DNA from: Lasioglossum baleicum
Taxonomy: Eukaryota > Arthropoda > Insecta > Hymenoptera > Halictidae
Assembly: GCF_051020765.1 (NCBI RefSeq)
Contig: NC_134934.1
Coordinates: forward strand, 6,338,001 to 6,402,000
DNA length: 64,000 bases
Direction of reading: 5' to 3'
In this document: positions 34,201 to 46,750 of the stretch, in pieces
Layout: each line of letters begins with the position of its first letter
How positions within the stretch are numbered: position 1 is the first letter of the stretch
Translations under genes and position numbers: made by a program
Notes under the pieces: model-generated
Seen by the model: the letters and a program-made list of their open reading frames with translations, nothing else
What the model was told of the DNA's origin: nothing
Database searches by the model: none

Positions 34201-37200
34201 AATATAAATTGTCCTCTTCAATTAGGAAGTGGTAAATTCGGAACAATTCTAATAATTTTAGCTCTGATAAAAAATGTCCCTTGAAGGGGTTAACCTCCAT
34301 TCACCTCCTCCGACAAATCCCCATGAATCTCCCCGATATTAGCCAGTCCAATACAGACAACAGGACCTCTATAGAGACCATAACGCAGGAATTCCTCTCG
34401 CCGGTGCTGGAAGATTGACACGTAACCGCGACATCGCCCGCGGCGCGTCTCGGCGTCATAAAACAAGAAGAGGCACCGAAAATGTTTACGATACGATGGC
34501 TCCGTAGAATCCGGCCTTTCAGAAGTCCCGGGCCGGTCGCGTATTTCGCGGTCGCGGCTGCGTTTCATTGACAGTAATAGACTGTCGGTCGCCGGTGGTG
34601 CACAGCACGGGCCGAACGGCGACGGTAAATCACCGCGGATTATATTTTCCCGGTGGGCGAGGTAGTCTCTCTCCTCTCTCTTTCTCTCTCTCGGGCTTCG
34701 GGCCGATCCGCTGCTCGAGGAGCCCGAGCAGAGCAGCAGAACGTCAAAATACGTCGTAAGGATTTAGCATCGCGCGACATTACGGGGCGGGCGGAATCGG
34801 CGCCGCGCGCTTCGGCATTCATGTATTCCCGTCGTAAACGACAATGACATCCTTCCACCGTTATTTCCATTCTTCCCGAATTAGAAGCCCGCTTTACTGC
34901 CGCCTTTGCGGTATAATTCATGGGAAAGCGTTTCCTTCGGCCCGCTGTCAGTTGGCGTGGCGCGGCTCCAATTTGATTATTAATTTCGATTTCGCAGCGG
35001 CGCGCGACCCGCCACTCTGGGGAAATACTTTCCCTACCACTCTCCCCTACCCGCGTTCTAGGGAAATAAACTGTCAGGCTTGTTCCGTCGACGAATATTT
35101 CCGCGGGACCGTTGCGCTGCCGTCGCGCCGCCTGCTCTTCGTCTTTCGGACAGTAAGTGCGCTCTCCCCGGGAGCGTTTTCATTTTCAGCTGTTCAAACT
35201 TACACGACGCTTCCCCGGGACGATTCCACGCGAAACGGGAATGGGAAAAGAAAGATGTGCTCTGTGTTTGCTACTGGACTTGTCACTGGGGATGGTAATT
35301 TGGAGACGTTCCGCGACTGCTGCGGTTGAGGTGGGATGCTTCAGATTTGCAAGCTTCTTATTAGTTGGAACAGCTGACGTCTGGTCTGGTAGTAGGAAAT
35401 TATGTGTTTGCTAGTGAACTCGTTAATAGACTGAGGATTGTACATATCTGTTAGGAAAATGAGCCGTATTCTCAGATTCGTCAAATTGAAGAGGACGAAG
35501 TAATGGATGAAATCAGGTAGAAATGACGAGTCTTTTTATCTACTCGCAGGGACAAAGCGCCAGAGCGTTTCCAGTGTTCGTCCACAAGCGTGAAATAGAA
35601 GCTCCATTCCGCCATGCGAAAGGACTGTCGAAGACAGCGTATTTCACAGGGGAAGGCCACTTTCCCGATGGGGGAAAGCATAACATTACAGTCTGAACCG
35701 TGTCAATACCATTATTCCGTACGACGTTGCATCGTCTTCCTCGACTTGGACGTTGTTGTAACGTCGTCGGCGTCGTAACTGCATACGAGCTGGAATTCCC
35801 CGAATGTCCAAGTAGACGACGACAACGACAACGAAACGGCATACGGTTCTCGCGTATCGATCGAGTTGATACGCTCGTAAAGCCTCTCCTCCCGGTGCTA
35901 TTACTTTCCCCGGGGAAAGCATAACGCGCTCATAACCCGTGTAACTCGCGCGTAGACGCATCACGACGACTCCGGGCCGCGTATTAATGCCGCTGTCTAA
36001 TTAAAAGAAATATCGCGTGCTCTCGCCGCGCGCCGGAGAGAAATTGATTGCCGGCCGTCGCATTCCGCGACGTTGAACGCCGGCCTCTGTCAAAAGGGCA
36101 ACGTTAAACGTATGCAGCGCCGATTAATAAAACAAATGTCGCAATTAATGGCCGATATTATGAGCCCGTTTACCCGTGCACCGTTACCCGTTAAGTGGCG
36201 CACAGACGGGCCGATTAATCGTCTCGATCCTCTGCCCGGGCTTCGCAATCCATTTCTGGGAACGATGATTCATTTCTCCTCGCCGGATGATTTGCGAAAA
36301 AATAAGTCGATTAATGCCGCGCCGTTCTCGAAAGGAGAATCGTGTTTCGATCGATGAATCGATTTTCAAGTGTGACGGTTTCGGATAGGGAACACTGCGG
36401 AGACTCTGCAGACTTATACCGAAGGGGAGAGTCTCTCAATTCTATCCGGTATTATCTCTACCCATGATTATTCTTCTCCTCGAGGATTTCTATTAGAAAC
36501 TTTGATTGGAGGATGATCGCTAAGTGCGCCCACAGTTTCCGAGGCTTATGCGAAGGTGTTTGCTGATCGAAAACTTTTTTCGATGCGGCAGTCATGCCAT
36601 TCAAAGCTCACAAAAACGAACGATAGTGGCCGTAGACCAAATTTCAGGGGTTCGTTGTAAAGAGGAAACAAATTTTCCAATGTTTGGACAAAATTATTCC
36701 ATGTTGGATATCTCGAACACTTTCCGCCACCGTATTCCGCCCAGAGTTCGCTATGACGTATCTCGAGGGACTAGCCGCGATTACAGTCATTGCCGTAGAC
36801 ACTTTACGAGCGGGCGAGCGTTGTTTTCTCTCGTTGTGTTCGTCGGGTAGCAAACTCGGCTCTTCCGGCCGCGGACGGGCCGATATTTTTTAATACTCCC
36901 GGCATGAGTAGAGCGGGTTGTTGCCGTGTCGGCGTGGTCCCTCGGCCCCGCGTCGCGTAATCACGTAATTACGCGCATTAAAAGAAGCCTGCTCGTAGGT
37001 ACCAATTTAATTTCCGAATTTCCAACGGCGAATTACCTCGACTGCCGCGGAGGCAGGAGGGCGAGCAGCGGACGGCCCGGCCGTCGCAATTCAGGACCAT
37101 TAGCGAAATTACTCGGCGGGGAACGCGGCGTTTGCCGCGGACCGACCCGGACCGACCTGCTCACCGACCCCTGCGACTTTTTTCTTCGGTCGATCGGCCG

Positions 37201-37784
37201 AAAAACGCGGCAAAACCGGCCTGCATGGACCCGCGAAACACTCGTTCCCGTGGTTACCCCGTGGAACCACCTCGGATAATCTTCGATGAAACATGAGCTA
37301 CGCGTCCGGTCGGTTAGGTTAACCGGCCAAGCGCCCGGTACAAACATCGCGTCCCGGAGAGTTTCGAGAATTTATAAGGGACCGAAACTCCTCTCTCGCA
37401 GGCCTGTGTTCAGTCAAATTACACGGCCACCAGTCCCCAGTGCACCGACGCGGCCCGGCGCGGTGGACGGGTCGCTAAGAAACGCGATGGTTAGACCACG
37501 GCCGCGATTACGGGTACTTAACGGGACGATTTACGTCGGCCTCGTGATTCCGTGCTTGCGTTATGAAGACTGGCCCCGAGAAGAAGGAAGCAAGTGATAA
37601 CTGTGAGTAATGACCGGCTGGGGACCGTCCGGAGCTTGTTTTCTTGGATATCGACGGTGTTTGTGCATTCAGTGCGATTGGGATTGCGGGATCTGATCGC
37701 CTACTGGATAATGTACATTGAGGTAGACGGCTTCGTAGGTGGGACGATCGGGAGTTTGGCATGAGAAAGATTGCGCTGTACCTG
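34201..37784. other. Non-genic stretch
   Basis: No gene is recognised. The sequence is GC-rich with CT-rich tracts near 34665-34690. The frames are short and overlap on both strands. The segment at 36950-37500 is strongly CpG-rich. Confidence 0.5.
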
Positions 37785-37919
37785 AACAATGTGTAAAGCC
37801 TCTAAAAAAATTGCATGGGCAACGAGAAAAATTGTAAAGCTTCCCCAAAAACGATGTGGTCCAGAAAAATCTAGCGTGACACCAAAATCCTGAATTACCA
37901 ACAAAAGAATCTGGCGAGG
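37785..37919 (+). repeat. Cluster 3 of a degenerate ~20-bp repeat
   Basis: About six units: GTGTAAAGCCTCTA, AAAAATTGCATGGGCAACG, AAAAATTGTAAAGCTTCCCC, AAAAACGATGTGGTCC, AAAAATCTAGCGTGACACC and a poorer final unit. They have the same phase and orientation as the other clusters. Confidence 0.5.
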
Positions 37920-39261
37920 AGACAGTCGCACGGTTGCATCCTGGCGGGCGTTCGCAATTCGCGCTCGGACAATGTGTCCGAGCGAAACCGGACACCGGCT
38001 GGCAAAAAGAGGATCGCGCTTCACGGCTCTATTGCTCTTTCACTGGAAACAAAGTCCAATCCGAAGTAGATCGGTTACATCGCCGGTCGGTCGGGCGATG
38101 TACAATAAACCTCGGGTGCGCAGACACCGTGGTCTCTATTTCACATTCGACCATGCGGTGCACGGGAGTGCGTGAAAAGACCTTCGCGCCCGATGTTGGC
38201 TGGATGGAAAGAAGAGAGAGCGAGAGAGAGAGAGGGTCGGTAGTGGTAGTGAAGTGCGTGCCAGCGAGGCGCCCAGTTAATTTAAATTTATTTTACACGC
38301 GTCATTCGAGCCCGGGGGTGGGCGGGGGTGTTGTACAGCTGCGATTCGTGGGGCTCGAAAAAAGAGCGGGCGCGGGCATTGTTGGCCGTGAGATTGCAGC
38401 GTCACGGCTCTTGAAACAGCTCGTAAAATTGCGAATGGTCCGAGAGAGGCTGCGAGAGAAACAGAGAGAGAGAAAACCTCGACGTATTTATCGGATAGGC
38501 AAGATCGATGCCGGTCCTGGCACGACACTCCTCGCTGCCTCGTGGATGCACGTACGTAAGCGCCTCCCACGCGGCCCGATAATGGCACATCCGCGTATCT
38601 TGCCACGTCTAAGGTCCCCAGAGCGGCCACGAATCTGCACAAACGATTTTCTGGGCCCCAGACGCACCCGGACACGGGTTTTGCGTGGCCGGCGCGCAAC
38701 GCGCACCGGAGCGCGGGTGTATTTGTCTTTATTAGCCTCGTAAGGAAACGAACGACGCCGGGGAACCACCACCGCCAGATATGGAAATTTATTTCCGTCG
38801 TTATACGTGAAATACAACCGCTACCGCTTCCACGAGCGGGACACCGCGCCGACGAGCTTACGCAACCGAGCCGTCGATCGCACTTTCTGCGGGTACGCCA
38901 CTTTCGCCGATTCCCCAGCCCGATTGTCCGGCTTATCTACCGAAAGGAATCGTTAATGTTCCAGCCAATGATTCTATCTTTCCGATTTGCGACTCTACAA
39001 GCCGCTGCTCCGACAACGGATTTGTCCGCTGATTCATTAGCTCTGACCCATTAGGTTGCACGCTGTGGCAAATGAACGCTAATGGAACATTGGGCTTCAG
39101 AGAGACGCGGATTTGATGTTCAGAGGGTCTTGGCCAGTCTTGGCCAGGGAGTCTTTAATTTTAATATTTGGAGATAATTGGACGACATTGTTAAGGTTAG
39201 ATTGAAATTAATAGAGTATAATTAATTTTGTTTTAATATTTATTTATTAATTTAACAGACC
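37920..39261. other. Non-genic stretch
   Basis: No gene is recognised. The longest plus-strand frame of the window (269 codons from 37934) lies here. It crosses a GA-rich simple tract at about 38210-38235, is rich in Arg, and shows no domain, so I treat it as a chance frame in stop-poor GC-rich DNA. A short direct repeat (GTCTTGGCCA twice) lies near 39128-39150. Confidence 0.5.
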
Positions 39262-39380
39262 AAAACACCATTGTAGAGTCTCTAGAAAAATGTCAAAGGC
39301 CAGGAAAAAAGTTATGGGTCTTCCAAAAAAATGGTAGGACCTATGAAAAAGTTGTAAAATTTCCAGAATTAATTTGTACA
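39262..39380 (+). repeat. Cluster 4 of a degenerate ~20-bp repeat
   Basis: Five units of 20-21 bp: CATTGTAGAGTCTCTAG, AAAAATGTCAAAGGCCAGG, AAAAAGTTATGGGTCTTCC, AAAAATGGTAGGACCTATG and AAAAAGTTGTAAAATTTCCAG. The period is very regular here, with each unit starting on an A-run. Confidence 0.6.
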
Positions 39381-42149
39381 TCCAATATTTACCTTTCACG
39401 ACAGAAAATTAAGATTGCCGACATACTCAACGAACTCATTTGAAAAAAACGTCATCCAATAGTAAGCGGCTGTCATCATTTCACTCCAAGAGTCCGAGGT
39501 CGCTGCAAGCTATGCTAATTGACCAATTAAAGACAGCAACGAACGGTCACAGACTCAGTAAACCACTGCCGCAATTTCGTTCTTATTCCCCGTCCGCTAA
39601 ATCACCGCAAGAATTTCCATTCCAGAAAACGTTTCTCGCGTGTCCGCCCATGAACAGCCGTAGCTACTGCGGAGTACGCAAGCTCTGATCTGAATCCGGC
39701 TAATATAATAGTACACATATTAGAGATCGCGGCACTGGCTGATTTCGAATTCCTTTATCTTTTTTCCGATCGTGCGTTATCAAGAGTTTCCTTTTCGCGT
39801 CTGGGCAACGTGGAGATATCGTTGGCGCACAGTGAAAGGATGGAGAGAGATATTTTCATTGCGAGTAGCCGCAGCGATTCGCTACATTAGTTTACGTCGG
39901 CGGCTAAGCGCTCCTTAAACGGTTCATGCATTATGGATCAAGGAATCTGAATTCCCGCGAGCGAGCAATCAGAAAAGGCTGCGAGAGCGCGCGCGGGTGC
40001 CTGGTACCCCTGGCCCCCCCTCTTTCGTTGCCGCTCCCCACCATTTGGCTCCCTTATTCGGCAGCATCGCCGACGATGATAACGTTAAATTTATTCAGTG
40101 GAAAACTCGAGCGCCGAAAAGCCACCGCCTCGCCGACAGCTTTCACCGGGGGCCGGTTCTCTTTTCAAACTTCAGCCATCGGGTAGGGGACGACGCCTGC
40201 CTGGCCATTAGCCGCGTTCACGTCCTCTTTACAGAAGGCTCGTTTCAACCTCTACGAAGTTAGCCGCGCTTTGTCAATAAAAAAGGCTCGTCTATCTAGG
40301 AGGATGCCGCGCCGACATGATGGCTTGTAGCGCTCTCGTTAACGCTGGAAACACCTCGTGGAACGAAATTACAGTCAACGGGATGAACTTCAACTATTCA
40401 TTCTATCTGATGCTGTTGTTAGATGAAATGGAGTCCCGCACATCTCTCTCAACCTCGCAAGCTCTCGACGGTCCCGGAACCAATACTCGAAACTGCATCT
40501 TCCAGTTCAATTCTCTAAAATTCTTCGCCGCTGCAGCGTAGAGTGGCTCGTTACAGTCGCAACCCTTAAACCCTGTCGGTGGCGCCTCCCCGGAGCAATT
40601 TCCTCGCGCGATACGACGATCAGACAGGCGGCGAATCCGCTTTTGGCAACAATTTGGCGGAAAGAGCTACGTCGCCGGCGTTAAGCATGACTCTGTCGGC
40701 GGAAGCCGGATCCAAGCGCGCGCGTGGCTTCCGCGAGATCATCGGATCGTTGGGGATCTCGCCGGAGGATTCTCGGAGTCTCGACCATGCTACAAGTTCC
40801 TCTTCTTGCGAGAGAAGGAGAACTGGGTAACGCGTGAGCGAAGCTGGCACACGCGTTCTCCCATACCGACACGCATATACGTACGTACGCTTTCTCTCTC
40901 TCTCTCTCTGCTTCTTTCTCTGTTTCTCTTTCTGGTGTTCGCCTACTCGCGAGCGTAAACGCCCGCGCTCAGCCACGTAGCCTAGAGGGGTGGCGGACTT
41001 TATTTGAGGAACGTGCCGTGGGGATAGCCCGAGAAGCTTTTCGGGTAAAAATAGCGGAAATTGCATCTCGACGGGGTGGTGGATGAAGCTCGGTCCCAGC
41101 CTGTACGTGACAGTCGCGCCAAGCCGAGCCAAGCCGAGCCGAGTCGGGCTGGGTCCCGCGCCACCTCGCAAGCGCCCCTGACACCTTGTGTCTGTGTACT
41201 GTCGTATATTTGGACGCGGTGTTGACTCTTTACAGCTGTTACCTTCGTACACCAGTCGGCCAGCCGGACTTTTTATCCTGCCGCAGCAGGAAGGTGAAAC
41301 TGGACCGAGTTAACCTTCTTTTTTTGCTTTTTCTGTTTCGTGGACTGTGGGACACCCGTCCCGTATGTCGCGTATCCGGACTACCGAGTTTCGACACTTC
41401 GTTCACCCTCCACGAATTTTTGTTATGAATGTACGGAAATGGGCGTACCGTAGAGTCACGATATGTGTGAATGATATGGGCGCGATATTTCAGCGAAATT
41501 TGTTTCTACTGCCACTGGATGTATCTCGTTTGGTGCCCAGAAGCTCGAGCATCAAGAAGGGTAACAGATAAAGGATCAATATTTTGTGACTTTTTCCTTA
41601 TTAAGATGAATCCAAACACGACACGAAGGTTGAGAGCACTATAAAATCCACGTCAGATTCCACAGAATCTTCTATGTCATTAATGTCCCAGATTTACGCG
41701 ACAGACAAATTCATAAAGATACATAAAAGCGCTTTTGATCCTCAGTGTTTAAATCGTCGCCAGAAGATATTCGCCAACTCGCATGCCGAGTCGCGTTCCG
41801 CGGGAGATGTCGATCAATCTAGCTTCCGGTAATCATGAATCCCGACAACGGTCGCGTATATCTCCCACCTGTCCTGCGTTTATCATGTTCCCTTTGATGA
41901 TGTTGACGTTTGTTTTGAGCCGACTGGACACGTTAGAGACATACGGTCGGCTCGGTTTCTCTCTTCGCTCTTTGCGTCTGGGATCGTAATATCCTTCGGG
42001 GATGCCGTTTAACGACTTGTCATCCGACTATAGCATGATTCTGCTGAGCGTGTGGCCCACGAGCGATTAAACTCATGCGTGAGACCTTACGGAGGGCGGT
42101 CCAATTAAGCGGCAAAAATCACGGAATTTTCGGGTATTGTTTTGTGGGC
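39381..42149. other. Non-genic stretch
   Basis: No gene is recognised. A CT microsatellite lies at 40891-40910. A 10-bp tandem motif (AAGCCGAGCC twice) lies at about 41121-41140. The frames are short and have no domain I know. Confidence 0.5.
40891..40910. repeat. (CT)n microsatellite
   Basis: About nine CT dinucleotides, followed by imperfect TTTCTC words. Confidence 0.9.
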
Positions 42150-43014
42150 GATGCACACTGGGTCCAAACGGCGAAATCTTGGTCAAAACTTCAAAACGCA
42201 CTTCAATGTGGACAAAATTGAACAAAAATTGGTACATGAGGGTTTTTGGGGTCGCTGATTACGAATCTGAACGTAAAAGTTTAAAAACAAAATAGCGTTT
42301 TTTCAAAAAAATTGTTTTTTCTTCTAAAAGATTTGTACAGTAATGCTCTTAGGTGTCTAATTATGAGTTGAAATCTATTTTTTAGTATAGAATTTAAAAA
42401 AATTTTCATATCTAAAGATTCGAATTTATTTCAACGTATAACTTACAAATCATGAGTTTATTTATTTACGGGTGAAAACCTATAATACATAATTAGATAT
42501 AACATTACACTACAAAAAAACATAGAATGTTACGTAAAATTTTGCCATAACCCTCAATCAAAACAGAAGAATATCGCTGATAAGAGAGCGAGAGGCAGAG
42601 AATACATACACACACAAGGATAGGTATGCACATTTGATAGTATGAAGCAGCGTCTTCACGATACTTTTGAATTCTCATTGTCTTTTCGTGAAAAATATGA
42701 AACAATGACTCAGTTGGAGAGAAGCTGGTATTTTTAAACTACTAAGTTTGTCGTATGAATAGTTCAATACCTTCTTAGAAAAAAATAATAATAGTTAGAT
42801 TAAATACTTAACTAAAAAGAATTATGATTAATTGTAAAAAAACAATCTGGATAATATTATTTAGAGAGATGCTTTAATAATATATTGAAATTAATAATTT
42901 GCTTGAAGAATTTTTAAATATCGTCTACACTTCTCCCGAGAAAACATGCATGACGTTGCTCCATTCTGCATGTACAAAATGGCCACGATTTCGCCGTTTG
43001 GACACACTGTGCGG
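42150..43014. mobile_element. AT-rich DNA transposon with long terminal inverted repeats, non-autonomous
   Basis: The left end carries GCACACTGGGTCCAAACGGC followed by GAAATC-TGG. The right end, read on the reverse strand, carries GCACAGTGTGTCCAAACGGC followed by GAAATCGTGG. The inverted repeat spans about 33 bp with 3 mismatches. The interior of about 800 bp is much more AT-rich than its flanks and holds no transposase frame that I recognise. I could not settle the exact termini or the target duplication, so the superfamily is left open. Confidence 0.7.
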
Positions 43015-45277
43015 TGGCTGGATAGAAGTTCCTGACAGTTTTGCTACTAATCATGAAGTATTCAGTGATGTTAATACTGGGTCGTTTATGTTCACGAATA
43101 ATTGTTTAACTTAAACTTCCCTCTGTGTATGTGATGGAAATGCACCCCAGACTAAAAAAACGGAAATAAAAAGTTAACGAATGGAAAATTTCTAAAGATT
43201 TTCTAGTAATGCTATCTGCGATATGTTTCAATTTTTGAACAAATTTTTTCTTTATATTTTGCACCGAAAATGTACGGGGTCTTATTACGCTCCTGTACAT
43301 GGTTAACATTAGAATAACAGTACACAAAAAGAATGTTGAAAACATACGGTGTACGAACAAATTTGTTTTCAGTGATCAACGATAGAAAATTGAGGCTATA
43401 TCGGAAAGTTCTCCAGGTACTCCAAGAGATCCCCGAAGGCAGTGTCGATCTGGAACCGTGGGATCGGTAAACACGAGTTGACCAAGGACCGCTCGCTGGC
43501 AAAAGGAACACTGTCAAGTGGTTCGGAGGGGGGTGGCAGCAGCCTCGAGTTTCGACGGACGCGACTTAAGAGTAAATTGCATCTCAGGCTCGTTGTTCTC
43601 TGGCGATGCTCGGTGCCGACCGGAAGTCGGTCGGTAATAGGGGCCGTAGAAGAGAGCAGCGCACTTGTCGCAATAAAACTGCTCTCCGGGGCACCACGGG
43701 ATCCCCTTGGCCCCCTCCTTGCACCCCGTCCCGTTGCACCATAGCTATCTCAACTACCAGACAGGACATTCACATCGGACCGATACAATCTAGCTCTGTT
43801 GCTCTCTCGCTCCTTTCCTCTCTTGTTCTCTTGGTTCGCTGGCATCTTCTTGGCGTCCACACCTTGCCTCTTTTCTTCTATCCCACGCGTACAATTTCTC
43901 ATCCCGCCGAAACGGTCCCGACACCCCCTTCGGCGCACTGTTCCCGGCGAAATTTGTCAGCGGGCAACGGTGATAATTACTCGCGTCAACGCACGCGATA
44001 GCCCGGCTCCGTCGGGACCGTAATTCAACGCATTTATCATGCTCTACCTCCTTGCACGATCGGACCTTCGTTCGAGATGCACGCCGGTTTATTTACGGTT
44101 CCGGGTATCTCTCTTCCTCTCCCTCTCTCTCTCTCTCTCTTTCTCTCTCCCTTTCTCACACACACACACGGCTCTTTATGGGCACCCGGTGGAACTCGTA
44201 CCAACGGTGCCCGGGCACGTAAGCAGCAATTAGGCGGTGACGAGACCAGATAGAACACCTGGAAGATGAAGTTCGACCGGGTGTCAGGCGCAAGTTTTAA
44301 CGCGGACCGATAAGGCAAACTTTGCTTATGGTCGGGCGTGCACTGTCAGCTGGAACTTTGCCACTACACCTGCGAGTGTTCTTCAGCGGTTCGAGGACCT
44401 TCGGAACAAAATACACGCCGATGGGGGTGATAGAGCAGAATGCCATGGGATGTTGTGCTCTTGATGCGACAGACGATTCTTGCCATATAATAGCGTTAGA
44501 TTGTTCCATACGGTGCCTCGCAGGAAATTCTGGAAAAATTCCCAAGAATTTTCCAAGTCTCCTGACTAAGGATTTTATTGTTTTTTTTTCGAGAGTCTTG
44601 TGAAAAGAGAATGGTTGTGTAAATAATTGTACTGCTGTCGCAGAACGGAGACAAATTTTTCAAGAGTACAAGTTCCACACGGAAGAGACGGGAGTGCACG
44701 GAATGGCGAATGCTGGGACGTCTAGCTCTGGAAACAAAGGATCAAGGACCCCGGAAGATGATCCGAGGAGAGCAGGAAGTTCATACATCTCGTCCCGAGG
44801 AGCTAAAAAGCGGCCGTAAAGCAAGCCCGCAGTTACTTTGCCGTCGTCGTCTGCTTTCTTCGAAGTTAACACAAAAGAAACGGGGGCGGCGCTGCGGTTC
44901 TCCACTTTACAGCAACTTTACTGTTCCCTCCCTCAAAGGGACGAGACCGCAAAGAGATCAACTCGAACTTCAGTTTTCCCTGCCTCGCTGAATCATCGCT
45001 ATCGCGGGAAACTCGGATAATCGAGCTCCATGACCCGGCTCCGCGAAATTATGGCTAAATACGCGAGACAGTGATCGCGGCATTAAAATTTCAAAAGCAT
45101 CACGAACAGGACTGAAACCTACCACCGACGGTCAAATAATAGTCTGCAGGTTTCTTATTTTGCAATTATTGAAATTATAAACATGCATTGGGTAAGGGCA
45201 TTTATTACAATTAATTACATCTGTTCGGTATAAATGATCATCAAGAACTGATTTCTGAATGTTTTTCTCTTAGTTTG
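43015..45277. other. Non-genic stretch
   Basis: No gene is recognised. AT-rich sequence at 43100-43420 gives way to GC-rich sequence with a pyrimidine-rich tract at about 43800-43870. Confidence 0.5.
44105..44169. repeat. Compound (CT)n(CA)n microsatellite
   Basis: An imperfect CT tract of about 50 bp runs directly into six CA dinucleotides. Confidence 0.9.
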
Positions 45278-45425
45278 TACACACGCAGCGTACTGTGTAG
45301 TCGACACGATCATAAATTAACTCTCATAATATGTTTCAAGGAGTATATACGCACACAACATACCATCTAGCCACAGCCATAATCATAAATTAACTCCTAT
45401 AATATGTTTAAAGAAATTGCCTAGC
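45278..45425. repeat. Tandem duplication, period 73 bp
   Basis: ATCATAAATTAACTC is followed by TATAATATGTTT in the right copy and by TCATAATATGTTT in the left copy, 73 bp apart (45309 and 45382). The rest of the two units aligns more weakly. Confidence 0.7.
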
Positions 45426-46724
45426 TGCAGCATTCTTGCAAACGTATGTTCATCCTTCGAGAACGTATAGTTAGTCTCAGCCGCCAGAGCAGAGAACTAT
45501 TCTGATCGTATCGTTAAATTCTTATTTAGACCTTACTGGTTTTGCTCGAAGCGTAGCACAGCTTTTGCAGTTTTATCCAACACTTAATAAACATTCAGCT
45601 TTATTGGATGCATTTCCACTGCGTTCTGGGATCATACTACTTCGTGTGCTTTCTGAGTAGTGAAATTTCACTGCGACTATCAAACAAACAATAATTTCGT
45701 TACCACAATTTAACCCATCAAATAGTGGAGCAACAAGACTAGAAGACATCAAGATGGACGCTGCAACCCCGTAACTCTTCAGACCACAAGTTATTTAAGC
45801 GCCCAGTGTATACACTGCACCTTTGCTGAACAAAATCCTACCCCCACCGGGGACAGCCTGAATATTTACAGGAACTCCCACTAATAGCCCGGCGTCCTAT
45901 AAATCCCGGGACACCGTAAACCTGGATCCGTAATCGATCAATCCCCGTAGCCACGGCTTCGGGGTCCGTAGCCTATCAAATATTGACGCCGGTATGAATA
46001 ATATCGAAGGTCGGCTTGGGTTCCTTGTTGCGGGACGGACCTCCCGAGAGGCTGGCCCGATCGTTACCGGCGATCGAAACGCTTGTTCAATCTACACGTG
46101 TAAAGATAGCACGGTTGTTGCCACGGATAAACTCGATCGCGGCGTGTAAGCGGCCTGCGGGGGGCATCCAAGAGAATCATGAGCGTGCGCCGATAGCCTC
46201 GCGATGATAACGGCCACGGGAATACGGTAATCTCGGCGGCTACGTAACCGTATCCTTTCAGGACCCTTCTCTATCCTCTACTCCCAACTATGAACAGAGG
46301 CATTTAACCTTGATCTCGCTTCCTCTACCCGTTTATGATTCATTCACGTTTTTACTTTGAAAAATCGGATTCGAGTTGCAAAATGATAGTCTGGTACGAA
46401 TATTAACAACGTATAATAAAAACGGTAGACATTGTCTAGCTCAAGTAACGTAGATTTAGAGTCTTCGTTAAACACAGCTAAAACTTGCACAGTTCCGATG
46501 ATTTTTATGTCGCAGTTTAACCGTGTTCACTAAAATTGTTGCAGATCAATCGTCAAAAATTGCTCTTCGTTAAACGTCTTTGGAAGAACGTTGTCGTAGG
46601 ATTATGCTCGCAGTATCAGGCTCCCCTTAATTACTCCTGCGGGGCATCGTTCAAAGACGTATCCGACCAGATCGTTTCAGGATCGAATTCGTAGCGTCAT
46701 CATAATCGCGGTATACTTTAAAGC

Positions 46725-46750
46725 CACGTGCATCGTGCACGGTGCACGTG
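46725..46750. promoter_or_regulatory. Near-perfect 26-bp palindrome with two CACGTG E-boxes
   Basis: CACGTG occurs at 46725-46730 and again at 46745-46750. The 26 bp between and including them form a palindrome with one mismatched pair on each side, centred on GTGCAC. CACGTG is the core bound by bHLH factors such as Myc/Max, USF and Clock/Cycle. Two cores 20 bp apart would sit on the same face of the helix. Function is inference. Confidence 0.4.

Noticed and set aside
37934..38743. Longest open frame (269 codons, plus strand)
   Set aside because: It crosses a GA-rich simple tract, is Arg-rich throughout, shows no domain, and lies in stop-poor GC-rich DNA with overlapping frames on the other strand.
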